A stretch of 64,000 nucleotides of DNA from Annulohypoxylon bovei var. microspora. Lineage: Eukaryota > Ascomycota > Sordariomycetes > Xylariales > Hypoxylaceae. How positions within the stretch are numbered: position 1 is the first letter of the stretch; each line of letters opens with the position of its first letter. Below, one piece after another: positions 1 through 9,499 of the stretch. The translations under genes were made by a program, and so were the position numbers. The notes below the pieces were generated by a model. It did not search any database. It was not told the origin of the DNA and worked only from the letters and a program-made list of their open reading frames with translations. The DNA lies in the NCBI GenBank assembly GCA_022836615.1, contig MU405212.1, positions 186,001 to 250,000 on the forward strand. Direction: 5' to 3'.

Positions 1-1155
1 AATACAATGCGAAAATAATCAGCCAATTGTTTTAATTAAATATTATATAAATATTTTATTATTTTATTAAATAAAAGGTTATTGAAGCTTAAAAAATAAG
101 TGTATGTATGTAAGGTGTGTGTAAAGCGATTTGATGTACAATACGTAGTACAATGCAATTGAAAGCTGTGGCTTTCGCGCATTTGATTGGTTGAAATATA
201 AAAGGTGGGTTTCACCTATTTATCTAAAAAACGGCACCTGTTTCACTAAAGTTACTGGAATTAATTCCTAACGTTGGCGTCTAGATGGGATTATATCATT
301 AGACGTCCTACATCATCACGATAATCAGAGGCCGATCTTTCTAGAAAACGTCCATAGATCTTAGTGAAAGCTTATGATTAGTGGAGAATCCGTCCGGCCC
401 CTAGCTTAGCGTTCCCGCCCGTTCGGGATCTTAGACGATCGTGACCCGGCTTAGATCAGTGGTCCGCGCCTCGTTCGAATTAGAATAGGAAGTCTCATCG
501 TCGACTTTGAAAAGAAGCAAAACTCGAAGGAATCCACCAGTGAAAGTTCTCCTTAATGTTATTTATGCCGTATATATTTACCTCCAATGTCGCTTGAGGG
601 TTTACGCGTACATCTTTAGTCTAACCCCTAACGTCTCAGATGAAACGACAAGGACAGACTCGGTGGGCTCATGAATACGACCAATGATCCACCCAGCTAC
701 CAATATAGGAAATCTGCTCCTTCCGAAGCCACGCGATCTAGTCTCTTCAGATGATCTCCTTTGATGATGTCGGTTCCTATCCGTGCGGTAAATTCGTCAA
801 CCCTTAGGGGGGGAAATGGACTTTTACCATCTAATAGTATCCCTAGTGTAGATCAGTACCCGCACGAATCGGACGCGTACATTATTTCAGGGGGGCTCAC
901 CGGTGCTCCGCAATTACCTTTACCTAACGGGAGAGCAACCTCGACGGATCACCCTACCACTTGCTAGGTGATTAGGAGCCTATTTGTTGAAGTATAAGAA
1001 GTTGACGATTCCCAGACCTCTAAGCAGTGATGTGGTGCCTCAACACCTCAACTAGGTTTCACTCTTTCCTCTCGAGGATTATCACTCGTTTATATTTGTA
1101 TTTAAGTTATTAACACATTCATTCGTTTATTCGGCAGAGCCTGTTCTATTCCACG
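1..1155. other. Left-edge intergenic region upstream of the pectinase gene
   Basis: No gene is supported. The first 150 bases are strongly AT-rich and the rest has ordinary composition. A 68-codon open frame at 761-967 has no recognisable content. From about 988 a stretch beginning TGTTGAAG, just after a short purine-rich run, loosely resembles the start of a retrotransposon LTR, but I found no matching partner. The last 300 bases probably hold the promoter and 5' UTR of the polygalacturonase gene. Confidence 0.4.
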
Positions 1156-2247
1156 ATGCATTCGACTCCGATTCTCACTCTTACCTTGGCTACCCTAGCC
1201 CTTGCAGCCCCGAGCAAGACCCTAAACGAGCGAGCCACCTGCACCTTCACTTCGTCGGCCGCAGCGTCATCGGGCAAGAAATCCTGTACCAACATCGTGC
1301 TTAACGGGATAACCGTCCCCGCGGGCGAGACACTTGACCTGACAGGTCTAACCACCGGAACCACCGTCACCTTCCAAGGCACCACTTCCTTCGGATACGA
1401 AGAGTGGGAGGGCCCTCTCATCAGCGTCTCGGGTACTAGCATCACCGTGAAGGGTGCCAGCGGCCATGTCATCAACGGCAACGGTCCCAAATGGTGGGAT
1501 GGGAAAGGCAGCAACGGGGGCAAGACAAAGCCCAAGTTCTTCTACGCCCATAAGATGATCTCTTCAACCATCTCTGGACTCAATGTCAAGAACACACCGG
1601 TTCAAGGCTTCTCCATCAATGGTGCGAGTGATCTCACTCTAACCGGCATCACCATCGACAACTCCGCTGGAGATTCCGCCGGTGGCCACAACACGGACGC
1701 TTTCGACGTCGGTTCGTCTGACGGAGTCAAGATCATCAACGCCAATGTCAAGAACCAAGACGACTGCCTCGCCATCAACTCGGGCAGCAACATCGAGTTC
1801 ACCGGGGGCACATGCTCAGGCGGCCATGGACTGAGCATCGGTTCTGTCGGCGGTCGTAGTAACAACGATGTTAGCAACGTCGTCATCTCGAACTCCAAGA
1901 TCAGCAACTCGCAGAACGGCGTGCGCATTAAGACAGTGTACAAAGCCACCGGTTCCGTCAACAACGTCACCTACTCGGGCATCACCCTGAGCAACATCAC
2001 GAGCTACGGCATCGTCATCGAGCAGGACTACGAAAACGGCAGCCCGACTGGTACAGCTACCACCGGCGTGCCCATCACCGACCTGACTATTAAAAATGTT
2101 AAAGGAAGCGTTGCATCAAGCGCCACTGATATATACATTCTGTGCGGCTCGGGGTCTTGCAGCGATTGGACTTGGTCTGGCGTGAGCATTACTGGGGGCA
2201 AGACGAGCACTAAATGCTCACATATCCCCTCGGGTGCTTCTTGCTAA
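1156..2247 (+). CDS. Secreted endopolygalacturonase (GH28 pectinase)
   Basis: Uninterrupted 363-aa frame. The protein hydrolyses alpha-1,4 linkages inside polygalacturonic acid of plant pectin and acts outside the cell. Residues 1-18 form a hydrophobic signal peptide ending in ALA, followed by a short pro-region (about 19-26, NER before the mature ATC). The GH28 active-site motifs are all visible: NTD at 179-181, DD at 202-203, GHG at 223-225 and RIK at 257-259. These supply the three catalytic aspartates, the histidine and the substrate-binding Arg/Lys. Cysteines at the N- and C-termini match the family's disulfides, and length is typical for fungal endo-PGs (about 360-380). The repetitive beta-helix pattern (TLTGITIDNS and similar) runs through the middle. 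No intron is needed, although many fungal PG genes have some. It points to growth on plant material. An exo-acting enzyme is less likely given the length and motif spacing. Confidence 0.96.
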   Translation: MHSTPILTLTLATLALAAPSKTLNERATCTFTSSAAASSGKKSCTNIVLNGITVPAGETLDLTGLTTGTTVTFQGTTSFGYEEWEGPLISVSGTSITVKGASGHVINGNGPKWWDGKGSNGGKTKPKFFYAHKMISSTISGLNVKNTPVQGFSINGASDLTLTGITIDNSAGDSAGGHNTDAFDVGSSDGVKIINANVKNQDDCLAINSGSNIEFTGGTCSGGHGLSIGSVGGRSNNDVSNVVISNSKISNSQNGVRIKTVYKATGSVNNVTYSGITLSNITSYGIVIEQDYENGSPTGTATTGVPITDLTIKNVKGSVASSATDIYILCGSGSCSDWTWSGVSITGGKTSTKCSHIPSGASC

Positions 2248-3196
2248 GCTGGAATATGTATAGCTAAACTGAACCAATTTGTAACCTACCTATTAGAGAA
2301 TAAAGTGTGACGGGATTTACGAACCAAGTTTTCAGGCATCTATTATCCAAGTGAACCTCTCCCTTATGAGTCCTAATAAGCATGACACTATGCTTTAATC
2401 AGCCCCTTGAAGTTTGGGTACCTAGTCTAAAAGGTACCCTGAGTCTAACTGGCAATTGTTATATGGGCAAGTTACGCTTACTTTTTTCAACCTAATTAAG
2501 CCATGGTCAGACCCATACGGTACACAAAAAGGGGTTTGGTCTCGTATAAAATCCCAACCAAATTCAAACGTACCTAAGTAGATATAACAACAAATAACCC
2601 TGGAATAAGAGGAAGCAACTGCAGGTAAACAAGGAAGTACTTCTCATGCTTGGTGATCTTCCAGACAAATCCACTCGGGATCCCCAAAAATAAAATAAAA
2701 ATTTTAAGCATCGAGGATGTCCTTGAGGTGGAACTATACTTAAATGTCAGCACATGGGGAAATTTCCGAATTTTATGAGCTTCTTACCGCATCTTCATAC
2801 TTTTAGACACTTTGCAAGATAGATTCGGATGCGTTGAAAGCCATAGCTTATAGAATCACAGCCGAAGATGATGTCACTCCGATTTATTGCACGTCATATG
2901 CCTGTGATAATCAGCCATGTCCACAGTAATATTTACCGAGTTTTATCTCCGACTTATGCCTGTGATCATGTGAGTATAGCTAAAGAACCCGACCAGTTTG
3001 GGGAATATTGTTATTGCGTAGCGTTGATATCTGATGATAGCCTCTTCATATCGATACTACCTAGGCACATTTGACAACATGCCACCAAAGCACAAGGATG
3101 TCATGATCATCCTATTAAGTTACCAAGCCATAGTACCCTAGCAACTCCGAAAACGCCGAGTCGATGTCCTAGCTCAGTTCTCGGTTTCATAACTCA
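2248..3196. other. Intergenic region between pectinase and Ufd1 genes
   Basis: Convergent intergenic space of about 950 bases. It contains small open frames without recognisable content and, at 3055-3064, the sequence TACCTAGGCA, a near match to the intergenic palindrome described in the findings. I see no further gene. Confidence 0.5.
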
Positions 3197-4503
3197 TCAT
3201 GCGTTGCGCCCATCCAGTCGGCGTCCCTCATTTGATTTCTTCTCCGGCTCTTTGCCCTTATCCTTATCCTTATCCTTATCCTCGCCTTCACCCTTCCGCT
3301 TGACCACTCCCCTAAGAGTCTGGCCTTGACCCGCGAAGTGTGGCCTGATCGCGTTCTCCTTCTCCGCCTCCTTGTCTGCGTCTGTCTTAACGGGCTTGAC
3401 CTCGTAGCCGAAGAATAGTTTATTCGGGGGTAGTCGTAGTGGCATGGGGCCGTTCGTCCGTCTCGGCGGAACAGGAACAGTGTTTGTTGATGTACCGGCC
3501 ACGGGAGTTGAGGGTTTGGGTGTTGGGGCCTTTGCCCCTTTCTTAGCGTTCAGCTTGTGGCCTTCACTTAAGAAATGCGATGAGACTGCCCGGGCCCCGG
3601 CCGCAGCTATTGTAGCGTTGGGGGAGAGAGCGTCGTAATTGATAGATTGCGCCATCGTACCCTGAGAATGCATGAGCCCACCGACGGGCAAACCACCTTT
3701 CGTACTTCTCGGTGTGCTGGTCCCGCTGCCCTTCTGTGGCTCAACATATCCTACAGGAGCAGCAAATTCGACCGAGACATCAGTCTCGATCATACAAACA
3801 CCCATATTATCAGTCTCTGGCTTCACCTCCAGAACTGCTACCTCATAGACCTCGTCGTTGTATTCGAAGTCGAAAATATCGCCCTTGGTGAGCGTGGCAA
3901 AGTTCCGAAATGCTTTCTCTAAGACCGCCTTGGGGTCGCTAATGTCGAGGAAGTTGGTTGACTGTGGTTGGAGCTTGACCATCTTGGCCAGCTCTAGGGA
4001 CGTTGTCTTGATTTGGATCAAGTCGCCGACATCTAGTTGTAAGGTTTCCATCATCTATACTTGTTAGCAGAGTTTATATCTCTTCTAGAGCTCGAGGCCA
4101 AACTAACCCAACGTGGTAAATATGCTCTGCCCTCCTCTGCGACGAACTCTAGTACACCTGCATGACTCTGACGTTCCTTCTCACCGTTCACTAACTGCAT
4201 CATCAAGGGCCACTGCACGTGTAGCTGAGAGATCTTTTGGAGTGTCGAGGGTGGCAGGAGGATCTTGGAACCGTGGTTCAGCTCCGGTCTCTCGGCCCCC
4301 GGGGCCATGATCATCGGGTAACAGCGGAAGTACTCATCGAAAGATCGCGGGGGTGCTCTGTGCATGCCGGAACGAGCCATGTAGGACATGGCTGCCGGAT
4401 CGTCAGCGTCAAATGGGCCGAATCCGCCGCGGTACTACAAGAAGTTGACGTTAATAAAAGGTCTAGAAGTTCAAAGTAGAGAGTAGGTTGTGTAACTAAC
4501 CAT
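3197..4503 (-). CDS. ufd1: Ubiquitin fusion degradation protein 1 (Ufd1)
   Basis: Ufd1 pairs with Npl4 as a cofactor of the Cdc48/p97 ATPase and delivers ubiquitylated substrates, notably in ER-associated degradation. Proposed exons in reading order are 4503-4501, 4434-4108 and 4054-3197, giving 395 aa. The N-terminal Ufd1 fold is clear: FDEYFRCYPM, GSKILLPPSTLQ, then METLQLDVGDLIQIKTTSLE and FLDISDPKAVLE. The tail is disordered and carries an acidic/basic KD repeat (DNA repeat around 3256-3281). Intron 4055-4107 has donor GTTAGT. Intron 4435-4500 uses the same donor and leaves the initiator ATG as the only coding codon of exon 1. The joined frame is open and reads MYRGGFGPFDADDPAAM. If that splice is wrong, translation could begin at the internal Met at 4389. 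Family identity is certain; the N-terminal ten or so residues are less so. Confidence 0.9.
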
Positions 4504-5053
4504 ACTTAAGGTGGGGTTACTTGGTACTTGGGAATCTTAGTTTATAGTTTTAGAGAATATAAGATCAAAGAGATGTAGAGTGTGGTGTATTGAAAGATCA
4601 ATGAAGAACGCCGGATATTCTAGTAAGAAGACGAAATAAGTTGTTTGCGTTAGTGATTTCCCAGACGCATCACACAAAGCTGCTGGACCTTCCCGAAAGC
4701 TATGGTCATGTACCCGGAGGCAACTGCAGTTGATGACGAACCTTCGGGTGTGGTATTGTTCCGCATAGTGTACTTTCTACATTTGCCCGCACTGACACCT
4801 GACTATTAGGCGTTAAAGTTATCCGGTCTAAGCTGTCCAGGTCAGGGGTAACACTAAAAAGCTCCACTAAGCGATCCATTAGATCCCCTAATCGCATTGT
4901 AGCTTCAAGCCCCACTGATGAGCTGCAGCTACTGAACAGGGGCAAATTTCAACGTCATATCCGACTTGCCAATAAGGCTCTACAATACTTCAATTCATAT
5001 CTCCCATAACGCACAACACATCATTTACGAATAGCTTCATTATCGCAACCAAA
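4504..5053. other. Divergent promoter region between ufd1 and lin1
   Basis: A 550-base divergent spacer between the minus-strand Ufd1 start and the plus-strand Lin1 start, so it should carry both promoters. A 79-codon minus-strand frame (4706-4945) has no family features and is not called. Confidence 0.5.
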
Positions 5054-6361
5054 ATGTCCTCCAGATTTAGCGCGGCGCGTCCCAAACGCGCGGGCGAAAA
5101 CTACGCGCGAGCGCATCATACAGAGCCAGACTCCAAGAAAGTCAAGTTCGACATGAGGAATCCGTCCGCGCTCGCACCCGACGCCGAAGACGAAGAGGAC
5201 GAGAACGACGTATACTTAGAAGCCGATGCCGACGTCATCCGCGGGAGCGCTGCTACGAAGCGCGGGGCTGTGAATATCGACGGTTACGACTCAGATTCCG
5301 ACCGCGAGGAGCTAGGCACACTACACGCGTCGAAGTCCAAGGCGAAGAAAGAGGACGAGGATATGGACGACATGTTTGCAGCTGAGGAAGATGAAGATGA
5401 GAAGGATGATACCGTGGATAACACTACTGGCAAGAAGAGCAAAGAAGTCAAGTTCGTAGATACTGCGGATATCGATGGCCAGGAAGCAACGTCAAAATCC
5501 GGAGGGCAGGTACGCCTAGATGATGAGTCATCCGGGGAAGATGATGAGGAGACGGTAGAGCTTGCGATACAAGAAGAAGGAATCGACGAAGAAGTCGGTG
5601 CTGGAGGGCTAAAGAAGCACGCCCCCAAGGTCGAAGCTTTCAACCTAAGAGCCGAGAACGAAGAAGGAAAGTTCGACGAGGCTGGAAACTTCGTGCGCAA
5701 AGCTGTAGACCCCGATGCCATCCATGACCGGTGGCTGGCAGGTGTCAGCAAGAAGGAGATGAAGAAAGCGGCAGAGGCCCACGAACGGCGCGAGGCTGAG
5801 CTACGGCAGAAGCGCAAGGAAGATGACAGCGTTCTGACTTCAGACCTACTCAAGTCCCTAATTCTACGGTTGGAGCGCGGCGAAACGGCGTTGGAAGCTC
5901 TGGCGCGATTAGGTCGAGGTCAAACGAAAACGAAGAAAGTTCCTAAGTGGAAGCTGAAGAAGCAAAAACCAGACTCCATGGAGGTTGACGGGAAAAAGGC
6001 ACCGGAAGACCCAGAACAAACCCGCATTAAAGATGCCATCGATGCTATCACCGAAGCCGCGGACAAACTTCTCGGCAGAGACCGGCCAGATATCTACGAA
6101 AGGGAAAGGGAGCGACTAGTCCGAGAGTACACACGTGAAGCAGATGAGCCATGGGTAGAGCCGAAAAAGAAGTCTGAGGAAGTACCAGCAAGTAAGATGT
6201 GGGAATTCAGGTGGACGGATGGCAGAGATAATGCTGACAAGCAAGGACCGTTTGACGGTCCCACCATGAAGGCATGGCAGGACGCTGGTTATTTTGGAGA
6301 GGGTGTCGAGTTTAGGGAGGCTGGTGATGGCATCTGGAGTCGTATTCCGAGCTTTGTATGA
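5054..6361 (+). CDS. lin1: GYF-domain protein Lin1/CD2BP2, U5 snRNP-associated
   Basis: Single-exon gene of 435 aa. It belongs to the Lin1 (yeast) / CD2BP2 (human) family, a U5 snRNP component that dissociates before the active spliceosome forms. Three features support the call. The N-terminus has the family signature of basic RPKRAGENY, SKKVKFDMRNPSALAPD and VDDYDSDSD-like text (here NIDGYDSDSDREE at about 74-86). The middle is acidic and charged, with FNLRAENEEGKFDEAGNFV at about 198-216. The C-terminal GYF domain (about 382-435) contains MWEFRW, GPFDGPTMKAW, DAGYFGEGV and the final aromatic W. The GYF domain binds proline-rich peptides. The start ATG sits in a good fungal context (accaaaATG). 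No frame damage is seen. Confidence 0.93.
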   Translation: MSSRFSAARPKRAGENYARAHHTEPDSKKVKFDMRNPSALAPDAEDEEDENDVYLEADADVIRGSAATKRGAVNIDGYDSDSDREELGTLHASKSKAKKEDEDMDDMFAAEEDEDEKDDTVDNTTGKKSKEVKFVDTADIDGQEATSKSGGQVRLDDESSGEDDEETVELAIQEEGIDEEVGAGGLKKHAPKVEAFNLRAENEEGKFDEAGNFVRKAVDPDAIHDRWLAGVSKKEMKKAAEAHERREAELRQKRKEDDSVLTSDLLKSLILRLERGETALEALARLGRGQTKTKKVPKWKLKKQKPDSMEVDGKKAPEDPEQTRIKDAIDAITEAADKLLGRDRPDIYERERERLVREYTREADEPWVEPKKKSEEVPASKMWEFRWTDGRDNADKQGPFDGPTMKAWQDAGYFGEGVEFREAGDGIWSRIPSFV

Positions 6362-7246
6362 TTATGAAGTCTTACAAGGCCACCAAAAAGTGATACCACC
6401 AGCGTGTTTAAAAACCGCTCTATGAATACGATCTAGTCGCATATATCCCTTCCACATTTAATGAATATTGATACGTGAATGTTGCCTGGCGAAAGTAAGA
6501 AATAGATAGCACTGCACTTAGGTTTTAGCTATATTAGAAAAAAGGAGTCATAGGTTTATCAGCTCATCCCAGTTCTATCTTCTTCCCCTATTGAAGCTCC
6601 AAGCAAAGCTACATATCCCGTGAATTGATGAGGGGAGTTGAGATACTTAGCCAAGACGGAAACGATATCCCAATGAATCCACAAGCTAACACGGATTCCG
6701 TTAAAAAAACATCGCAGCAAATTTAAAAATTAGACGTAGGTAATCATTCAAAAGCTACCATTTTGCTCGGTCATGCCGGCGGGATATCATCGAAGCAGCG
6801 CAACCGCTGCCGAGGGAAAATACACAACAGCCACCGATTAGGGGCCGGTCAACCTCCTTGCCTCCGCCCTCTCTCCGTATATGAAAACACTCCAAATGCA
6901 TCTAGCTTTTTTTACTCAACTCTCCTCGCTTGACTAAACTGCGTATAAAAAATCAATCAATCCTTTATGTCCTAAGCCTAAATAGCTGTATAGGAATTCG
7001 CATGGAGGTACCCCCTGTTCCGTCCGTTCCAGCGAGACGCCGCATGCCACATCCCAGGTCGCCCTCGACCATATGTCTTCACATCCCGGATACCCAAACT
7101 GAGAAGGATTGTTGCAGACGTGGAAAAAAATAGAGTAAGTGTTCTGGTATCATGTCATAGGAATCATGGTTCATAATATACATTAGAATGCAGGTTAGCG
7201 CCGCCGCAAACGCCGTATATCTTGTTTGGTGGCACCGATTCTAGTT
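6362..7246. other. Convergent intergenic region
   Basis: 3' flanks of the Lin1 gene and the minus-strand 750-aa gene. The sequence is AT-rich with short homopolymer runs. No gene, RNA or repeat is supported. Confidence 0.5.
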
Positions 7247-9499
7247 TTAGTTCGAGGTAGTATTCCCGTTCGATACAGAGTGCCCGATTTTCGCGAGAGT
7301 GTCGACTGGTTTCCATGAGCTGTTCGATTGCATGACCCTTCGTAGGACATCGAGGGTAATCGGTATAGCTTCCTCAGGTGTCGTCCATGGTCCAATTCGG
7401 TCGATGAGCTTGCCTATGGAGCCCCCGTCATCCGACTTTGAGCTCCCATCATACACACCCATGGCCTTGCGGGCGATGTCGGCCTGTCGCCAGATGTCTT
7501 GTTGCTCTTTGCTATTGCCGAGCAGCAGATTCGCAGACTCCTGATCGTGAGGATACGACCACATCACGCGGCCGATATGTACAAGACAAATACCCTGAAG
7601 GCGGAGTATCAGCGCAGTCAAGGCGTTATGTCTAGCACAATCGCTCCTGGTTACTCGGAACAAGGGCAGTAGCTCCCTTAACGACCGGATTGAACCAGGT
7701 TTGCGTTCTAGGTCAGCAGCATCGCTCTGAAGTTTGAAGCCGAATAGAAACGAAACCAGACACTGGATGCCAGCGGCAATAGCAACTTGACGATCGCGCT
7801 CCGAAACCCCTTCCGATTGCCTCTTTAAGACCGCATCTCGTTCATGTTTTAATTTGATAGCGAGCTGTATGAGACCCCCGGACTTCGACTGTAATCTCTG
7901 TATTTTCTCCGGGTCAACAGGTGGGCGCCGTCGTTCAGGCGGTTGCGCGGCGGGGGTGAGGCCGTTCGTAACCCCTGGAGTGCCAGCTTGGGAACTATTA
8001 GATGCGACTCGCGTCATTGCTGATGATTGCCTTGGTGGTGTTGTAGGCCGTATGTTCTCTGAGGTTTTCGGCCGTTTCATCGCTTCGCTAGTATCCATCG
8101 CGGGAATAGGGCGCTTACGCGCAGTACCGGGTTCCAAACTATCGGAACGGTCGCGGGCAATACGTTCGTCCTTCTTTAGTTGATCGCTCTTCTTCTTTCC
8201 GCTAGGAGGTAAGGCTAGGAGCCGTTCTACAGTTTTCGCATTTCGTTTCTTGTACTTCAAAGTAACCATAAGCGATTCCCGCTGCCCTTTGTTGCTATCC
8301 ACGTGGATGGTTTCTTCGCGCTTTGAAGGTTTCGTTGCTTTCTTCTGACCATTAGGAGAATCCGAATGTTGACTGCTCCTTTGACTAGAGTCCTTCAAGT
8401 CCTTTGACGGAGTCAACTTGTTCGTCTTTGCCAATTCCTCAAGTACAATAGGCGGGAGTGTCGGGGATAAGAGGGGTGGTATTTTGCGCTTTTTGGGACT
8501 AGGAGACGGGTCACGATCTTCCCGGTTCTTCTTCGGTGGTGGCTTTAGGCTGTTTGAGTCCATCGGCTTCTTCTTAGGGATAGGGCGTGTTGTTTTAGGA
8601 TCTTTAGGATCGTCATCTATGTAGTCGGACATATCGATTGGAGATAGCAAAGGTGGCACATAGTGCGCCTTCGAATTCGAATTGTTCTCTACCCTCTTGT
8701 CCGCCGTGTCTCTGCTTTTAGAAAGCTTCTGGGTGCCGTTTATATGGGCACCAGGCTTGGGAGAAATGCCTTTGTGCCCTGTGTTTGCTAGTGCTGATCT
8801 ACCATTGGTGGTGGAAATAGCCTTCGAGTCTTTAAGTAACTTTTTTTCCGAAGATATCAGCCGCTCAGACTTTAGTGGCGTGTGATCTTTGATGGGGCGT
8901 GAGCTAGTAGAGTTAGGTGTAGCATTCTCAAACCTGCTTCGCTTCGCTGGTTTTGAGTCTTGGTCGACTTCTGCAAATCGTTTTTTCCTCTCCGGTGAAG
9001 GACTGCGATGGCGACGCGCCTCGGATTTCAGGCTGGCTTTTGTGTCGGGTAGCCCCCGCCGGCCATCACGGTGATCGTCCATCTCCTTTGTTACAGGATC
9101 CGGCAGCTTTTTCGAAGGCGCATTCGCCTTCGTGGGCTGCGCGGGTGGTTTGGGCGGCTCTTCGCCGTCTGGAGACTTCTTCCTGTTCTTATAGTCTTTC
9201 AAGGACAGTTTCGTCTTAGGTTTATTAGAGTCGCTTTTCTTGGGTGTCGGGGTATCAGTCGCATTGGTAGGATTTGCGGGTTCTTCTCGCACGTCGAAGT
9301 AGGCTCTCGTAAGGAGAATCCCACGCTCTGCGTCACTGACAAATGTTGTGTATTGGAGAGGTCTGATATCTTGTTCTTCCAGCCTCTTGTCGTCTGTATG
9401 TGGTCTGTATCGTCGCGTCGTGTCGAGCGATAGGTAATGTGCTTTGAAGGGCAAGACGGTTTTAACTAATGTTTCAATCGTCTTGGTCGCTTCCTCCAT
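7247..9499 (-). CDS. Disordered nuclear-type protein with AF4/AFF-like C-terminal helical domain
   Basis: Uninterrupted 750-aa frame. Residues 1-70 form a compact N-terminal region (ending RAYFDVREE). About 75-500 is low-complexity, rich in K, S, P and R, with several nuclear-localisation-like clusters such as PERKKR and KKKP. About 520-750 is predicted helical and ordered, beginning QSKSGGLIQLAIKLKHERDAVLKR and ending in a helix DVLRRVMQ. That C-terminal layout (a LKHERDA helix, a long set of hydrophobic helices, an Ile/Trp-rich end) reminds me of the C-terminal homology domain of metazoan AF4/FMR2 proteins. In fission yeast the ELL-binding partner Ebp1 is the corresponding protein. If correct, it would scaffold a transcription-elongation (ELL/EAF) complex. 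This is inference from topology; the safe statement is a conserved hypothetical nuclear protein. Confidence 0.75.
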   Translation of the reverse strand: MEEATKTIETLVKTVLPFKAHYLSLDTTRRYRPHTDDKRLEEQDIRPLQYTTFVSDAERGILLTRAYFDVREEPANPTNATDTPTPKKSDSNKPKTKLSLKDYKNRKKSPDGEEPPKPPAQPTKANAPSKKLPDPVTKEMDDHRDGRRGLPDTKASLKSEARRHRSPSPERKKRFAEVDQDSKPAKRSRFENATPNSTSSRPIKDHTPLKSERLISSEKKLLKDSKAISTTNGRSALANTGHKGISPKPGAHINGTQKLSKSRDTADKRVENNSNSKAHYVPPLLSPIDMSDYIDDDPKDPKTTRPIPKKKPMDSNSLKPPPKKNREDRDPSPSPKKRKIPPLLSPTLPPIVLEELAKTNKLTPSKDLKDSSQRSSQHSDSPNGQKKATKPSKREETIHVDSNKGQRESLMVTLKYKKRNAKTVERLLALPPSGKKKSDQLKKDERIARDRSDSLEPGTARKRPIPAMDTSEAMKRPKTSENIRPTTPPRQSSAMTRVASNSSQAGTPGVTNGLTPAAQPPERRRPPVDPEKIQRLQSKSGGLIQLAIKLKHERDAVLKRQSEGVSERDRQVAIAAGIQCLVSFLFGFKLQSDAADLERKPGSIRSLRELLPLFRVTRSDCARHNALTALILRLQGICLVHIGRVMWSYPHDQESANLLLGNSKEQQDIWRQADIARKAMGVYDGSSKSDDGGSIGKLIDRIGPWTTPEEAIPITLDVLRRVMQSNSSWKPVDTLAKIGHSVSNGNTTSN

